A stretch of 53,406 nucleotides of DNA, from positions 1 to 53,406 of the forward strand of contig NZ_JABFHG010000022.1 in NCBI RefSeq assembly GCF_013112485.1, given 5' to 3'. This DNA is from Roseicella sp. DB1501 (lineage in GTDB: Bacteria; Pseudomonadota; Alphaproteobacteria; Acetobacterales; Acetobacteraceae). The position numbers and the translations under genes are program-made. The notes under the pieces are model-generated. The model did not search any database, had not been told where the DNA came from, and saw nothing but the letters and a program-made list of their open reading frames with translations. Below, piece after piece: positions 31,518 through 40,140 of the stretch (positions are counted from its first letter, which is position 1; every line of letters begins with the position of its first letter).

Positions 31518-32381
31518 ATGCCGCGCGACCTCCCGGCCCTGACCAGCCGCCACCAGCGCGCCGATGGCGCCTTCGACCTGGTCTTCGGCACGGCCTCCCG
31601 CGGTGCCGCGGCGCCGGCGACGGTGTTGCGGCACCTCTACCAGCAGGCGCCGCTGCGCATCCTCTTTCCCCGCCCCGAGCCGGGGGAGCCGCCGACGGCG
31701 GCCTTGCTGAACTGCGCCGGCGGCCTCGCCGGGGGCGATGCGCTGCGCCAGGCGGTGCGGCTCGAAGAGGGCGCCTGCGCGACGCTCTCCACCGCGGCGG
31801 CGGAGAAGGTCTATCGCAGCCTCGGTCCCGAGACGCGCATCGAGAGCCATCTCGCGCTCGGCTCCGCGGCGCGGCTGGAATGGCTGCCGCAGGAGACGAT
31901 CCTCTTCGACGGGGCGCGGCTGGACCGGCGGATGCGCGTCGACCTCGCGCCGGGGGCGGTGCTGCTGGCCACCGAGATGCTGGTCTTCGGCCGCGTCGCC
32001 CGTGGCGAGCGGATGGCGGCGGGAATGCTGCGCGACCGCTGGCGGCTGCACAGGCCGGATGGGGCGCTGCTCTGGGTTGATGGCCTTGTCCTCGAAGACG
32101 GGATGCCGGCGGCCGAGGCCGATCCCTTCGGCTTCGCCGGGGTGGAGGCGCTCGGCACGCTGCTGCTCGCCGGCGGCGCGGCCGAGGCCATGCGGGACCT
32201 GCTGCGCGGCCTGCCCGCCCCGGCGCCGGGCGCCGCCACCCTGCCGCACCCCGGCCTGCTGCTCGCCCGCTGGCTCGGCCCCGCCGCGGCGGTGCGCGCG
32301 GCGCTCGGCGCGGCGATCCCGGCATTGCGCGCGGCGGCGCTCGGCCTGCCGCCCCGCCTGCCGCGGCTCTGGACGACATGA
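31518..32381 (+). CDS. ureD: Urease accessory protein UreD
   Basis: Scaffold for urease activation that binds apo-urease and recruits UreF and UreG. I chose the ATG at 31518 (MPRDLPALTSRHQRADG); one four codons earlier (31506) is possible. The 287-residue protein has the family segments LRILFPRPEP, LLNCAGGLAGGDALRQAV, TAAAEKVYRS, LEWLPQETILFDGARLDRRM and VFGRVARGERM. It opens the urease cluster, divergent from the ureide operon across 170 bp. There is a 42-bp gap before ureA. Confidence 0.93.
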   Translation: MPRDLPALTSRHQRADGAFDLVFGTASRGAAAPATVLRHLYQQAPLRILFPRPEPGEPPTAALLNCAGGLAGGDALRQAVRLEEGACATLSTAAAEKVYRSLGPETRIESHLALGSAARLEWLPQETILFDGARLDRRMRVDLAPGAVLLATEMLVFGRVARGERMAAGMLRDRWRLHRPDGALLWVDGLVLEDGMPAAEADPFGFAGVEALGTLLLAGGAAEAMRDLLRGLPAPAPGAATLPHPGLLLARWLGPAAAVRAALGAAIPALRAAALGLPPRLPRLWTT

Positions 32382-32423
32382 ACGCCGCCACCGCATGATC
32401 CCGCATCCCGCCCGAGGCCCTGC

Positions 32424-32726
32424 ATGAACCTGACGCCCCGCGAGAAGGACAAGCTGCTGATCGCCATGGCCGCGCAGGTGGCGCGCCGGCGGTTGGAACG
32501 CGGCGTGAAGCTCAATCACCCGGAAGCCGTCGCGCTGATCACGGATTTCGTGGTCGAGGGCGCGCGCGACGGCCGCAGCGTCGCCGAGCTGATGCGCGAC
32601 GGCGCGACGGTGATCACCCGCGCGCAGGTCATGGAGGGCATCGCCGAGATGATCCACGAGATCCAGGTGGAAGCGACCTTCCCCGATGGGACGAAGCTCG
32701 TCACCGTGCACGAGCCGATCCGATGA
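32424..32726 (+). CDS. ureA: Urease gamma subunit
   Basis: A 100-residue gamma subunit, typical length, beginning [58 protein letters not shown] and [20 protein letters not shown] are near-invariant family segments. It assembles with UreB and UreC into the (abc)3 enzyme that splits urea into ammonia and carbamate. Its stop overlaps the ureB start by four bases (ATGA), coupling translation. Confidence 0.97.
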   Translation: MNLTPREKDKLLIAMAAQVARRRLERGVKLNHPEAVALITDFVVEGARDGRSVAELMRDGATVITRAQVMEGIAEMIHEIQVEATFPDGTKLVTVHEPIR

Positions 32727-33027
32727 TCCCCGGCGAGGTGCTGCCCGCGAGCGGCGAGATCGAATTGAATGCCGGCCGCGATTCCATCGAGTTGTCGGTG
32801 GCGAATACCGGCGACCGGCCGGTGCAGGTCGGCAGTCACTACCATTTCGCCGAGACCAACCCGGCGCTGGATTTCGACCGGGCGCAGGCCCGCGGCCGGC
32901 GGCTGGACATCCCGGCCGGCACCGCGGTGCGCTTCGAGCCGGGGCAGAGCCGCAAGGTGCGCCTCGTCGCCCTGGCCGGCGCCCGGCTGGTGCACGGCTT
33001 CCGCGGCGAGACGGAGGGACAGGTCTG

Positions 33028-33028
<1 letters not shown>
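32723..33028 (+). CDS. ureB: Urease beta subunit
   Basis: A 101-residue beta subunit beginning [16 protein letters not shown], with [47 protein letters not shown] and [11 protein letters not shown] as in canonical UreB. It forms the structural collar around the active-site subunit. Its start overlaps ureA and its stop TGA overlaps the ureC ATG (TGATG), so ureABC are tightly coupled. Confidence 0.97.
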
Positions 33029-34740
<1,712 letters not shown>

Positions 34741-34749
34741 GACACCGGC

Positions 34750-35277
34750 ATGACCGAGACCCTGCCCCGCGCCACGCAAATCCTGCCCAAGGGCGGCTGG
34801 GTGGAGCGCACCGCGAGGCATGTCGTCACCCTCGACTTCGACGACCGGTTCCGCCGCCGGCGGCGCTACGTGGCCGAGGGCGGCTTCGCCTTCCTGCTCG
34901 ACCTCGAGGCGGCGGTGGCGCTGCGCGACGGCGACGGGCTGCTGCTGGAGGAGGGCGGGGTGATCCTGGTGCGCGCGGCGCCGGAGCCGCTGGTCGAGGT
35001 GCGGGCCGCGACGCCCGAGCGGCTGATGCGCCTCGCCTGGCATCTCGGCAACCGCCACCTGCCGACCGAGATCGGGACCGACCGGCTGCTGATCCGCGAC
35101 GACCATGTCATCGCCGCCATGCTGCGCGGCCTCGGCGCCGAGCTGCGGCGGGTGGACGCCCCCTTCAACCCGGAGGGCGGCGCCTATGACGAGCACAACC
35201 GCCCGCCGGGGCACCATCACCACGGCGACGGGCACGGCCATTCCCATGACGGCTGCGATGGCCATCACCACGACTGA
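34750..35277 (+). CDS. ureE: Urease nickel metallochaperone UreE
   Basis: A 175-residue dimeric nickel carrier that hands metal to the UreD-UreF-UreG-urease complex. An N-terminal peptide-binding-like domain (about 1-75, DFDDRFRRRRRYVAEGGFAF) is followed by the metal-binding domain with LAWHLGNRHLPTEI and the dimer-interface His in RDDHVIAAMLRGLGAEL. The last 21 residues include ten histidines and one cysteine (HHHHGDGHGH, then HDGCDGHHHD), a nickel-storage tail as in the Klebsiella protein. Its 3' end overlaps the ureF start by about 20 bases. Confidence 0.95.
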   Translation: MTETLPRATQILPKGGWVERTARHVVTLDFDDRFRRRRRYVAEGGFAFLLDLEAAVALRDGDGLLLEEGGVILVRAAPEPLVEVRAATPERLMRLAWHLGNRHLPTEIGTDRLLIRDDHVIAAMLRGLGAELRRVDAPFNPEGGAYDEHNRPPGHHHHGDGHGHSHDGCDGHHHD

Positions 35278-35968
35278 GATCGAGCCGTTGGCGACCGGGG
35301 CGCTGCACCGGCTGCTGGCCTGGCTCTCCCCTGCCTATCCAGTCGGCGCCTACAGCTACAGCCACGGGCTGGAGATGGCGGTGGAGGAGGGGCGGGTGAC
35401 CGACCGCGCCACCCTCATCGCCTATGTCACGACCGTGCTGCGCGCCGGCGCCGGCCGGATCGACGGGGCGCTGCTGGTGGCTGCCTGGCGCGCCGCCGCG
35501 GCGGGGGAGGCGGCGCGGCTCGACGAGCTCACGGCGCTTGCCGCCGCCTGGCGCGGCACGGCCGAGACGGCGCTGGAATCCCTGGCCCAGGGCCAGGCCT
35601 TCGCCGCGGTGACCCAGGCGGCCTGGCCGGAACCGCGCTTCGCCGCCTTCGTCGCCCGGCATCCACGGGCGCTGACGCATGCCCTGGCCTTCGGCGCCGC
35701 CGCCGGCTTCCAGGGGGTGCCGCTGCGGCCGGCCCTGGCGGGTTGGCTCGCTGGTTTCGCCGCCAGCCTGGTCTCGGCCGGGATGCGGCTGGTGCCGCTC
35801 GGCCAGACCGACGGGCAGGTGGCGACGGCCGCGCTGCAGCCGGTGGTGGAGGCGGCGGCCGATGCGGCGCTCGCCGCCGAGCTGGAGACGCTCGGCACCG
35901 CCGCGCCGTTGCTCGATCTCCTCTCGATGCGGCACGAGACGCAATATACGAGGCTGTTCCGATCATGA
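35258..35968 (+). CDS. ureF: Urease accessory protein UreF
   Basis: Start taken at MAITTTEIEPLATGALHRLL (35258); an ATG four codons earlier also overlaps the ureE tail. The 236-residue all-helical protein has LLAWLSPAYPVGAYSYSHGLE at the N-terminus, typical of UreF. GFQGVPLRPALAGWLAGF, RLVPLGQTDGQ and the C-terminal LDLLSMRHETQYTRLFRS are also typical. UreF binds UreD-urease and gates GTP hydrolysis by UreG. Its stop overlaps the start of the ureG remnant as ATGA, the normal ureF-ureG junction. Confidence 0.95.
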   Translation: MAITTTEIEPLATGALHRLLAWLSPAYPVGAYSYSHGLEMAVEEGRVTDRATLIAYVTTVLRAGAGRIDGALLVAAWRAAAAGEAARLDELTALAAAWRGTAETALESLAQGQAFAAVTQAAWPEPRFAAFVARHPRALTHALAFGAAAGFQGVPLRPALAGWLAGFAASLVSAGMRLVPLGQTDGQVATAALQPVVEAAADAALAAELETLGTAAPLLDLLSMRHETQYTRLFRS

Positions 35969-36105
35969 GCGGACCATTCAGGCCGGGGATCGGCAGCCAA
36001 CGGCCGTTCATCGTCACCACTCTCAAGGAGGACAAGGGCATGGCGAGGATTGCGGACATCACCCTGGCGCAGGGCGGCATCGCGGGGCAGGAGCGCGCGG
36101 CATGA
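35965..36105 (+). pseudogene. ureG: ureG remnant: in-frame internal deletion leaving 46 codons
   Basis: UreG is normally a GTPase of about 200 residues essential for nickel insertion into urease. Here the ureF stop overlaps an ATG in the usual way. The peptide begins MSGPFRPGIGS, like a UreG N-terminus up to the P-loop glycines. It then passes directly to QRPFIVTTLKEDKGMARIAD and LAQGGIAG, the UreG C-terminal pattern (RPFxxTxLKxxxGxxxI...QGG). The P-loop GKT, switch regions, CPH metal site and NKxD are absent, so about 150-160 codons are missing without a frame change. It cannot be a working GTPase. Recognition rests on recalled family pattern at both ends plus perfect gene position between ureF and hupE/ureJ. 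Confidence 0.75.
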
Positions 36106-36641
36106 ACCGCCCGCTCAGGTCTCTCGCCGCCGCGGCGCTCATCCTGGCGCCGCTGCCGGCCCTCGCGCATCCAGGGCATATGGAGGGGGCCGGCCTCCTC
36201 GCCGGCCTCCTGCATCCGCTCAGCGGCATGGACCACCTGCTGGCCATGCTGATGGTGGGCCTCTGGGCCGGGCTGCAGGGCGGAAGGGCGCGGCTGGCGC
36301 TGCCGGCCGCCTTCCTCGCCACCATGCTGGCCGGCTTCGGCCTCGGCGCCGCAGGCCTCGCCATGCCCGGAATGGAGACGGGCATCCTCGCCTCGGTCGT
36401 CGTGCTGGTGGCGCTGGCGGTGCTGGCGGTGCCGCTGCCGCTCTGGGCCGCCACCGGGATCGTCGCCCTCGCCGGCCTGCTGCATGGCCAGGCGCATGGC
36501 GTGGAGGGCCTGGCGCAGCCGGGCTTCGTCCTCGGCGTCCTGGCGGTGAGCGCGGGGCTGATGGGCCTGGGCCTGGCCGTCGCCACGGTCCTGCGCCGGA
36601 TCGGCCTCGGCACCGGCCTGCGCCGGGCCCGCGCGGCCTGA
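36102..36641 (+). CDS. HupE/UreJ-family nickel/cobalt permease
   Basis: A 179-residue membrane protein whose ATG overlaps the ureG-remnant stop (ATGA). It has a signal-like first segment ending ALAHPGHMEG, then about six short helices. The family signature HPLSGMDHLLAMLMVGLWAG (His and Asp likely metal ligands) and GLLHGQAHGVEG are present. HupE/UreJ proteins supply nickel for urease or hydrogenase. Position at the end of the urease operon supports the UreJ role. Downstream lies a broken MFS gene. Confidence 0.88.
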   Translation: MNRPLRSLAAAALILAPLPALAHPGHMEGAGLLAGLLHPLSGMDHLLAMLMVGLWAGLQGGRARLALPAAFLATMLAGFGLGAAGLAMPGMETGILASVVVLVALAVLAVPLPLWAATGIVALAGLLHGQAHGVEGLAQPGFVLGVLAVSAGLMGLGLAVATVLRRIGLGTGLRRARAA

Positions 36642-36653
36642 GGCAGGGGCGGC

Positions 36654-37131
36654 GCCCGGTCCGCCGCCGCGCTGCACGACGGGGCGATGTCGACGCTCTA
36701 CCCGGTCTGCGCGGCGCATGCGCATGACCGCATGCCGGCCAACCGCGTGATCGCGGTCAGCGCCAACCTGATCCTGATCAGCGGCATCGACCCGATGCTC
36801 GGGACCAGCGCCATGGGGTGGTTCGGCCTCGACGGGCTGCTCTGGACCATGATCCGCTCACACAGGGGCGCGGATCATGGTCCAAGCCGTCGTTTGATGG
36901 CGTAATTCACGTTTTTCGGTGAGTCCGCCTCAAGCGATCACGCTCTAAGGCATGGCGGCGGTGGCGCTGCCGATCGGCGCGGTCGCGCTGCTGACGAGCC
37001 TGGGCCGCGCCGCGCCTCTTCGCCTCACGCGGCCCATCGCCATTCCTGGCCCCGGACGCTTGCCGCTGGCGCATGACCCGCGGGCGGACGAGGCGCCCCG
37101 ACGGCGGTCGGCGTCATGCCGAGCAATATGA
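36654..37131 (+). pseudogene. MFS transporter remnant split by a palindromic element
   Basis: The left fragment (about 36654-36845) encodes GAMSTLYPVCAAHAHDRMPA, then NRVIAVSANLILISGIDPML and FGLDGLLW. This pattern belongs to the C-terminal half of YcaD-like major-facilitator proteins. The right fragment (36952-37131, in a different frame) reads MAAVALPIGAVALLTSLGRA, then RPIAI and PLAHDPRADEAP, a plausible last helix and tail of the same protein. Between them lies the palindrome at 36844-36950. Everything 5' of the left fragment is missing. I infer a once-complete transporter that was truncated and then interrupted. The family call is from pattern recall. Confidence 0.6.
36844..36950. repeat. 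Palindromic element inside the MFS remnant
   Basis: GGACCATGATCCGC (36844-36857) pairs perfectly with GCGGATCATGGTCC (36870-36883) over 12 nt. An AT-richer tail follows (GTTTTTCGGTGAGTCCGCC) and ends GCGATCACGCTCTAAGG. The stem plus GATCACGCTCT end resembles interspersed palindromic elements of alphaproteobacteria as I recall them. Exact borders are uncertain; GCTCT occurs on both sides. Confidence 0.65.
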
Positions 37132-37132
37132 G

Positions 37133-37264
37133 GTTCCGGCCTGCGACCCGCAGAGCCGAGCGCCCGAATGGGCGCCGCAGCTCGTGCTGCGAAGGCCCAG
37201 GCAAAAAGGTTTGCGCCCGGCGTCTGAGGGGCACGAAGGTGGAACCTTCGTGCACGCAGTATCA
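37133..37264 (+). repeat. Multi-hairpin intergenic repeat, copy A4
   Basis: Aligns with A1 over its length: GCGCCC/GGGCGC with GAAT loop (37160-37175), GCAGC/GCTGC (37177-37190), a degenerate GCAAA/TTTGC hairpin, and GCACGAAGGT/ACCTTCGTGC (37231-37253). Two stems differ from A1 by paired changes (G-C to A-T) that keep pairing. The cynS stop codon forms its right edge, exactly as the hydrolase stop does for A1. Confidence 0.85.
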
Positions 37265-37708
37265 GTAGCGTTTGTACGGCAGGAACTTGCCGGACATGGT
37301 GATCTTCACCCGGTCGCCCTTCTGGTCGGGCTGGCGCTCGAGCGTCATGTCGTAGTCGATCGCCGACATGATGCCATCGCCGAACTCCTCCTGGATCATC
37401 TCCTTCCAGCTGGTGCCGTAGACCAGCACCAGCTCGTAGAAGCGGTAGATCAGCGGGTCGGTCGGCGGCATGGGCTGGGCGCCGCGATAGGGGATCTCGC
37501 AGAGCAGCGCCGCCTCCTCCTCGTCGAGGCCGAGCAGCTCGGCGATGCCCTTGGCCTGGGCCGGCTCGGCGCTCATCTGGCCCATGCACATGGCGCAGGT
37601 CCAGACCGGGCTCATGCCGATGCGAGCGGCGATCTCGATCCATTTGAGGCCCTTCGCCCGCTTCAGGCCCAGGATCTTGCGGCCGAGCGCGGTCTTCGGG
37701 TCGTTCAT
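37262..37708 (-). CDS. cynS: Cyanate hydratase (cyanase)
   Basis: Decomposes cyanate with bicarbonate to ammonia and carbon dioxide. The 148-residue protein has the N-terminal helix-turn-helix-like domain (KILGLKRAKGLKWIEIAARI) and the C-terminal catalytic domain. Residues Arg89 and Glu92 (IYRFYELV) and Ser115 (GIMSAIDYD) correspond to the known cyanase triad, and KFLPYKRY is the typical C-terminus. Three cysteines in PVWTCAMCMGQM are a small peculiarity. SD GGGAG precedes the ATG. A perfect -24/-12 motif lies 41-55 bases upstream. The stop codon adjoins repeat A4. Confidence 0.96.
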   Translation of the reverse strand: MNDPKTALGRKILGLKRAKGLKWIEIAARIGMSPVWTCAMCMGQMSAEPAQAKGIAELLGLDEEEAALLCEIPYRGAQPMPPTDPLIYRFYELVLVYGTSWKEMIQEEFGDGIMSAIDYDMTLERQPDQKGDRVKITMSGKFLPYKRY

Positions 37709-37748
37709 GCGGCATCTCCCGGACGAGGCAGTGGTGCCGCAGCGGCTG

Positions 37749-37763
37749 GCAACCCGCGTGCCA
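37749..37763 (-). promoter_or_regulatory. Perfect -24/-12 (sigma-54) motif before cynS, or terminator hairpin
   Basis: The minus strand reads TGGCACGCGGGTTGC, an exact consensus match. The predicted start near 37737 gives a 29-base leader before the cynS ATG. The same stretch also forms GGCTGGCA/TGCCAGCC around a short loop, just after the stop of the upstream Bug gene, so it could be that gene's terminator. Both roles are possible. Confidence 0.5.
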
Positions 37764-37781
37764 GCCGCGTGGCCGGCGCCG

Positions 37782-38765
37782 CTACTCCAGCCGGATGCCG
37801 GCCCGGCGGATCACCTCGCCCCATTTCCGGTGCTCGGCGAGGATATGCGCGCGATAGGCCTCCGGCGTCCCGGGCAGTGGCGTCGCGCCGAGCTCGGCCA
37901 GCCGGCGGCCTGCCTCCGGCATGGCGAGCATCCGCACCAGCGCCGCATTCGCCCGGGCGACGATCGGCGCCGGCGTGCCCTTCGGGGCCAGCAGCCCGAA
38001 CCAGGCGGTGACCTCGTAGCCCGGCAGGGTCTCGGCGATGGCCGGGATCTCCGGCGCGCCGGACCAGCGCTGCCGGCTGGTCACGCCGATGGCGGTGAGG
38101 GCGCCGGAGCGGATATGCGGCAGGATGGAGGGCAGGTTGTCGACGCCCCAGGCGATGCGGCCGGGCAGCAGGTCCCCGAGCATCGGCGCGCTGCCGCGAT
38201 AGGAGACGTGGTCGCCCTCGATCCCCGCCTGCAGCCGGAAGAGCTCGGCGGCGAGATGCGTGCTGCCGCCGATGCTGGTCTCGCCATAGGCAAGGCGCCG
38301 CTGCTTCGCCAGCGCGATCAGCGCCGCCGCGTCGCGGGCGCCGAGGGAGGGATGCGCCGCCAGCAGGTTCGGCACCTCGGCGACGAGGGAGATCGGCGCG
38401 AAATCCTCGATCCCGTCATAGCCCGGATCGGGATAGAGATGCGCGTTGATCGCCTGGGTGCCGGGCGAGCCCATCAGCAGGGTGTAGCCATCCGGCTGGG
38501 CGCGGGCGACGGCGGCGGCGCCGATATTGCCGCCGGCGCCGGAGCGGTTCTCCACGACGAAGCTCTGCCCCAGCACCTCCTGCAGCCAGGCGGCGGTGAG
38601 GCGGGCCATGATGTCGACGGTGCCGCCGGGCGGGAAGGGCGCGACGATGCGGACGGGGCGCGCCGGCCAGGGCTCCTGCGCAAGGGCCGGCAGGGGGGCT
38701 GGCAGGGGGGCTGGCAGGGCGGGCGCGAGGGCGGCGAGCGCGGCGAGCAGCGGGCGACGGCGCAT
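37782..38765 (-). CDS. Bug/TctC-family periplasmic receptor
   Basis: Start taken at the ATG overlapping the thioesterase stop (TGATG); a GTG one codon earlier is possible. The 327-residue precursor has a signal peptide with a threefold PAPL/PALA repeat (ALPAPLPAPLPALAQ). The Bug segments follow: WPARPVRIVAPFPPGGTVDIMAR, ENRSGAGGNIGAAAVARAQPDGYTLL, VSYRGSAPMLGDLLPGRI and EHRKWGEVIRRAGIRLE. It binds a small carboxylate-like solute of unknown identity. Coupling to the thioesterase suggests the pair serves uptake and CoA-ester metabolism of one acid. Confidence 0.9.
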   Translation of the reverse strand: MRRRPLLAALAALAPALPAPLPAPLPALAQEPWPARPVRIVAPFPPGGTVDIMARLTAAWLQEVLGQSFVVENRSGAGGNIGAAAVARAQPDGYTLLMGSPGTQAINAHLYPDPGYDGIEDFAPISLVAEVPNLLAAHPSLGARDAAALIALAKQRRLAYGETSIGGSTHLAAELFRLQAGIEGDHVSYRGSAPMLGDLLPGRIAWGVDNLPSILPHIRSGALTAIGVTSRQRWSGAPEIPAIAETLPGYEVTAWFGLLAPKGTPAPIVARANAALVRMLAMPEAGRRLAELGATPLPGTPEAYRAHILAEHRKWGEVIRRAGIRLE

Positions 38766-39202
38766 CACGCGATCTCCTCCGCGGGGGCGAGCGCGGCGAA
38801 ACCCTCGCGCAGCGCCGCCGGGATCGGGGTTGGCCGGCGCGCCGCCGGGTCCAGCATCACCATCACGGCGCGCGAGGTGGCGAAGCAGGCCCCGCCGTGG
38901 AACAGCCCCTGCTCGACGGTGAGGCTGCTCTCGCCGAGCCGCGTCACCGCCGTGCCGATGCGGACCTGGCCGGGGAAGTGGATCTCGGCGCGGTAGTCGA
39001 TCTCGACCCGGGCGACGACCATGCGCACCGGGCTGTCCTCCGGCGGGCCGGCGACGGCGCGCATCACCTCGACCCGCCCGGCCTCGCAGAAGGCGCCGAT
39101 GGCGCCGTTGTTGACATGGCCGTTCATGTCCGTGTCGGCGATCCGCAGCTTCTCCTCCGTCCAGAAGGGGAAGCGTGCGGGCGCGGGCGGTGGCGGCGGC
39201 AT
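38765..39202 (-). CDS. Acyl-CoA thioesterase, 4HBT hotdog family
   Basis: Start at 39202 follows GGAGGATCC. The 145-residue protein is a single hotdog fold: FPFWTEEKLRIADTDMNGHVNNGAIGAFCEAGR contains the Asp-containing DTDMNGHVNN motif of 4-hydroxybenzoyl-CoA/YbgC-type thioesterases. VEIDYRAEIHFPGQVRIGTAV and SRAVMVMLDPAARRPTPIP complete the fold. It would hydrolyse acyl- or aroyl-CoA in the cytoplasm. It is first of a two-gene unit, with the Bug receptor start overlapping its stop. Confidence 0.87.
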   Translation of the reverse strand: MPPPPPAPARFPFWTEEKLRIADTDMNGHVNNGAIGAFCEAGRVEVMRAVAGPPEDSPVRMVVARVEIDYRAEIHFPGQVRIGTAVTRLGESSLTVEQGLFHGGACFATSRAVMVMLDPAARRPTPIPAALREGFAALAPAEEIA

Positions 39203-39266
39203 GGGCGGGGATCCTCCGGGCTTTGGCCCGAGGCTCCCGGCCGCGCCGCCGCGCGTCAAGCCGGGC

Positions 39267-39974
39267 TCAGCGCTTCTTCTCGGCCTCGTAGCGCGCCTTG
39301 TTCTCGGCATTCGGCGGGTAGAGGCCGGGCAGCTTCTCGCCCTGCTCGACCTTGCTGACGATCCAGGCCTCGAGCCGCTCCTGCTCCGTGCCGCCGGCCA
39401 GCACCTCGTCGAGGAAGGCGGCCGGGATGCAAACCGCGCCATCGTCGTCGGCGACGATGATGTCGCCCGGGAAGACCGCGACGCCGCCGCAGCCGATCGG
39501 CTCCTGCCAGCCGACGAAGGTGAGACCGGCGACCGAGGGCGGCGCCGCCCCGCCGCGGCACCAGACCGGCATGTCGGTGCCGACCACGCCGGCGACATCG
39601 CGCACGCAGCCATCGGTGACGAGGGCGGTGACGCCGCGCTTCATCAGCCGGGCGCAGAGGATGTCGCCGAAGATGCCGGCATCGGTGACGCCCATGGCAT
39701 CGGCGACGGCGATGACGCCTTCCGGCATGTCCTCGATCGCGGCGCGGGTGGAGCGGGGGGAGGACCAGCTCTCGGGCGTCGCCAGATCCTCGCGCGCCGG
39801 GACGAAGCGCAGCGTGAAGGCCGGGCCGACCAGCCGCTTGCCCTTGGCGGTCGGGGTGAAGGGCTGCGGGCCGCGCATCCAGATGTTGCGCAGGCCCTTC
39901 TTGAGCAGAAGGGTGGTGATGGTGGCGGTGGAGATGGTCTCCAGCATCGCGCGGGCGGTGGGGTCGAGGGACAT
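39267..39974 (-). CDS. RraA-family protein (HMG/CHA aldolase-like)
   Basis: Start at 39974 follows CAGGAGCGCCGC. The 235-residue protein has the RraA/DlpA fold signatures: ISTATITTLLLKKGLRNIWM, GPAFTLRFVP, AVADAMGVTDAGIFGDILCARLMKRGV, TDGCVRDVAGV and GDIIVADDDGAVCIP. The set GD(I/L)LC...R and DG.VRD matches the 4-hydroxy-4-methyl-2-oxoglutarate/4-carboxy-4-hydroxy-2-oxoadipate aldolases as well as RraA. The longer C-terminal tail favours a metabolic aldolase or hydratase over the RNase E regulator. Substrate unknown. About 165 bp of gene-free DNA precede it. Confidence 0.85.
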   Translation of the reverse strand: MSLDPTARAMLETISTATITTLLLKKGLRNIWMRGPQPFTPTAKGKRLVGPAFTLRFVPAREDLATPESWSSPRSTRAAIEDMPEGVIAVADAMGVTDAGIFGDILCARLMKRGVTALVTDGCVRDVAGVVGTDMPVWCRGGAAPPSVAGLTFVGWQEPIGCGGVAVFPGDIIVADDDGAVCIPAAFLDEVLAGGTEQERLEAWIVSKVEQGEKLPGLYPPNAENKARYEAEKKR

Positions 39975-40140
39975 GCGGCGCTCCTGATCGTCTGCCACAG
40001 GCATAAACCCGGCCCGCTCGCGCAGCCAGCCGACGCCGCCATGCCGCGGCCCGGCCGACCCGTGGGTAACTAATCCATAAGTTGTGATGTATTCTCTTGT
40101 CTCTACCTTACTGCGATGAGACCAAGAGGCAGACCGAGTC

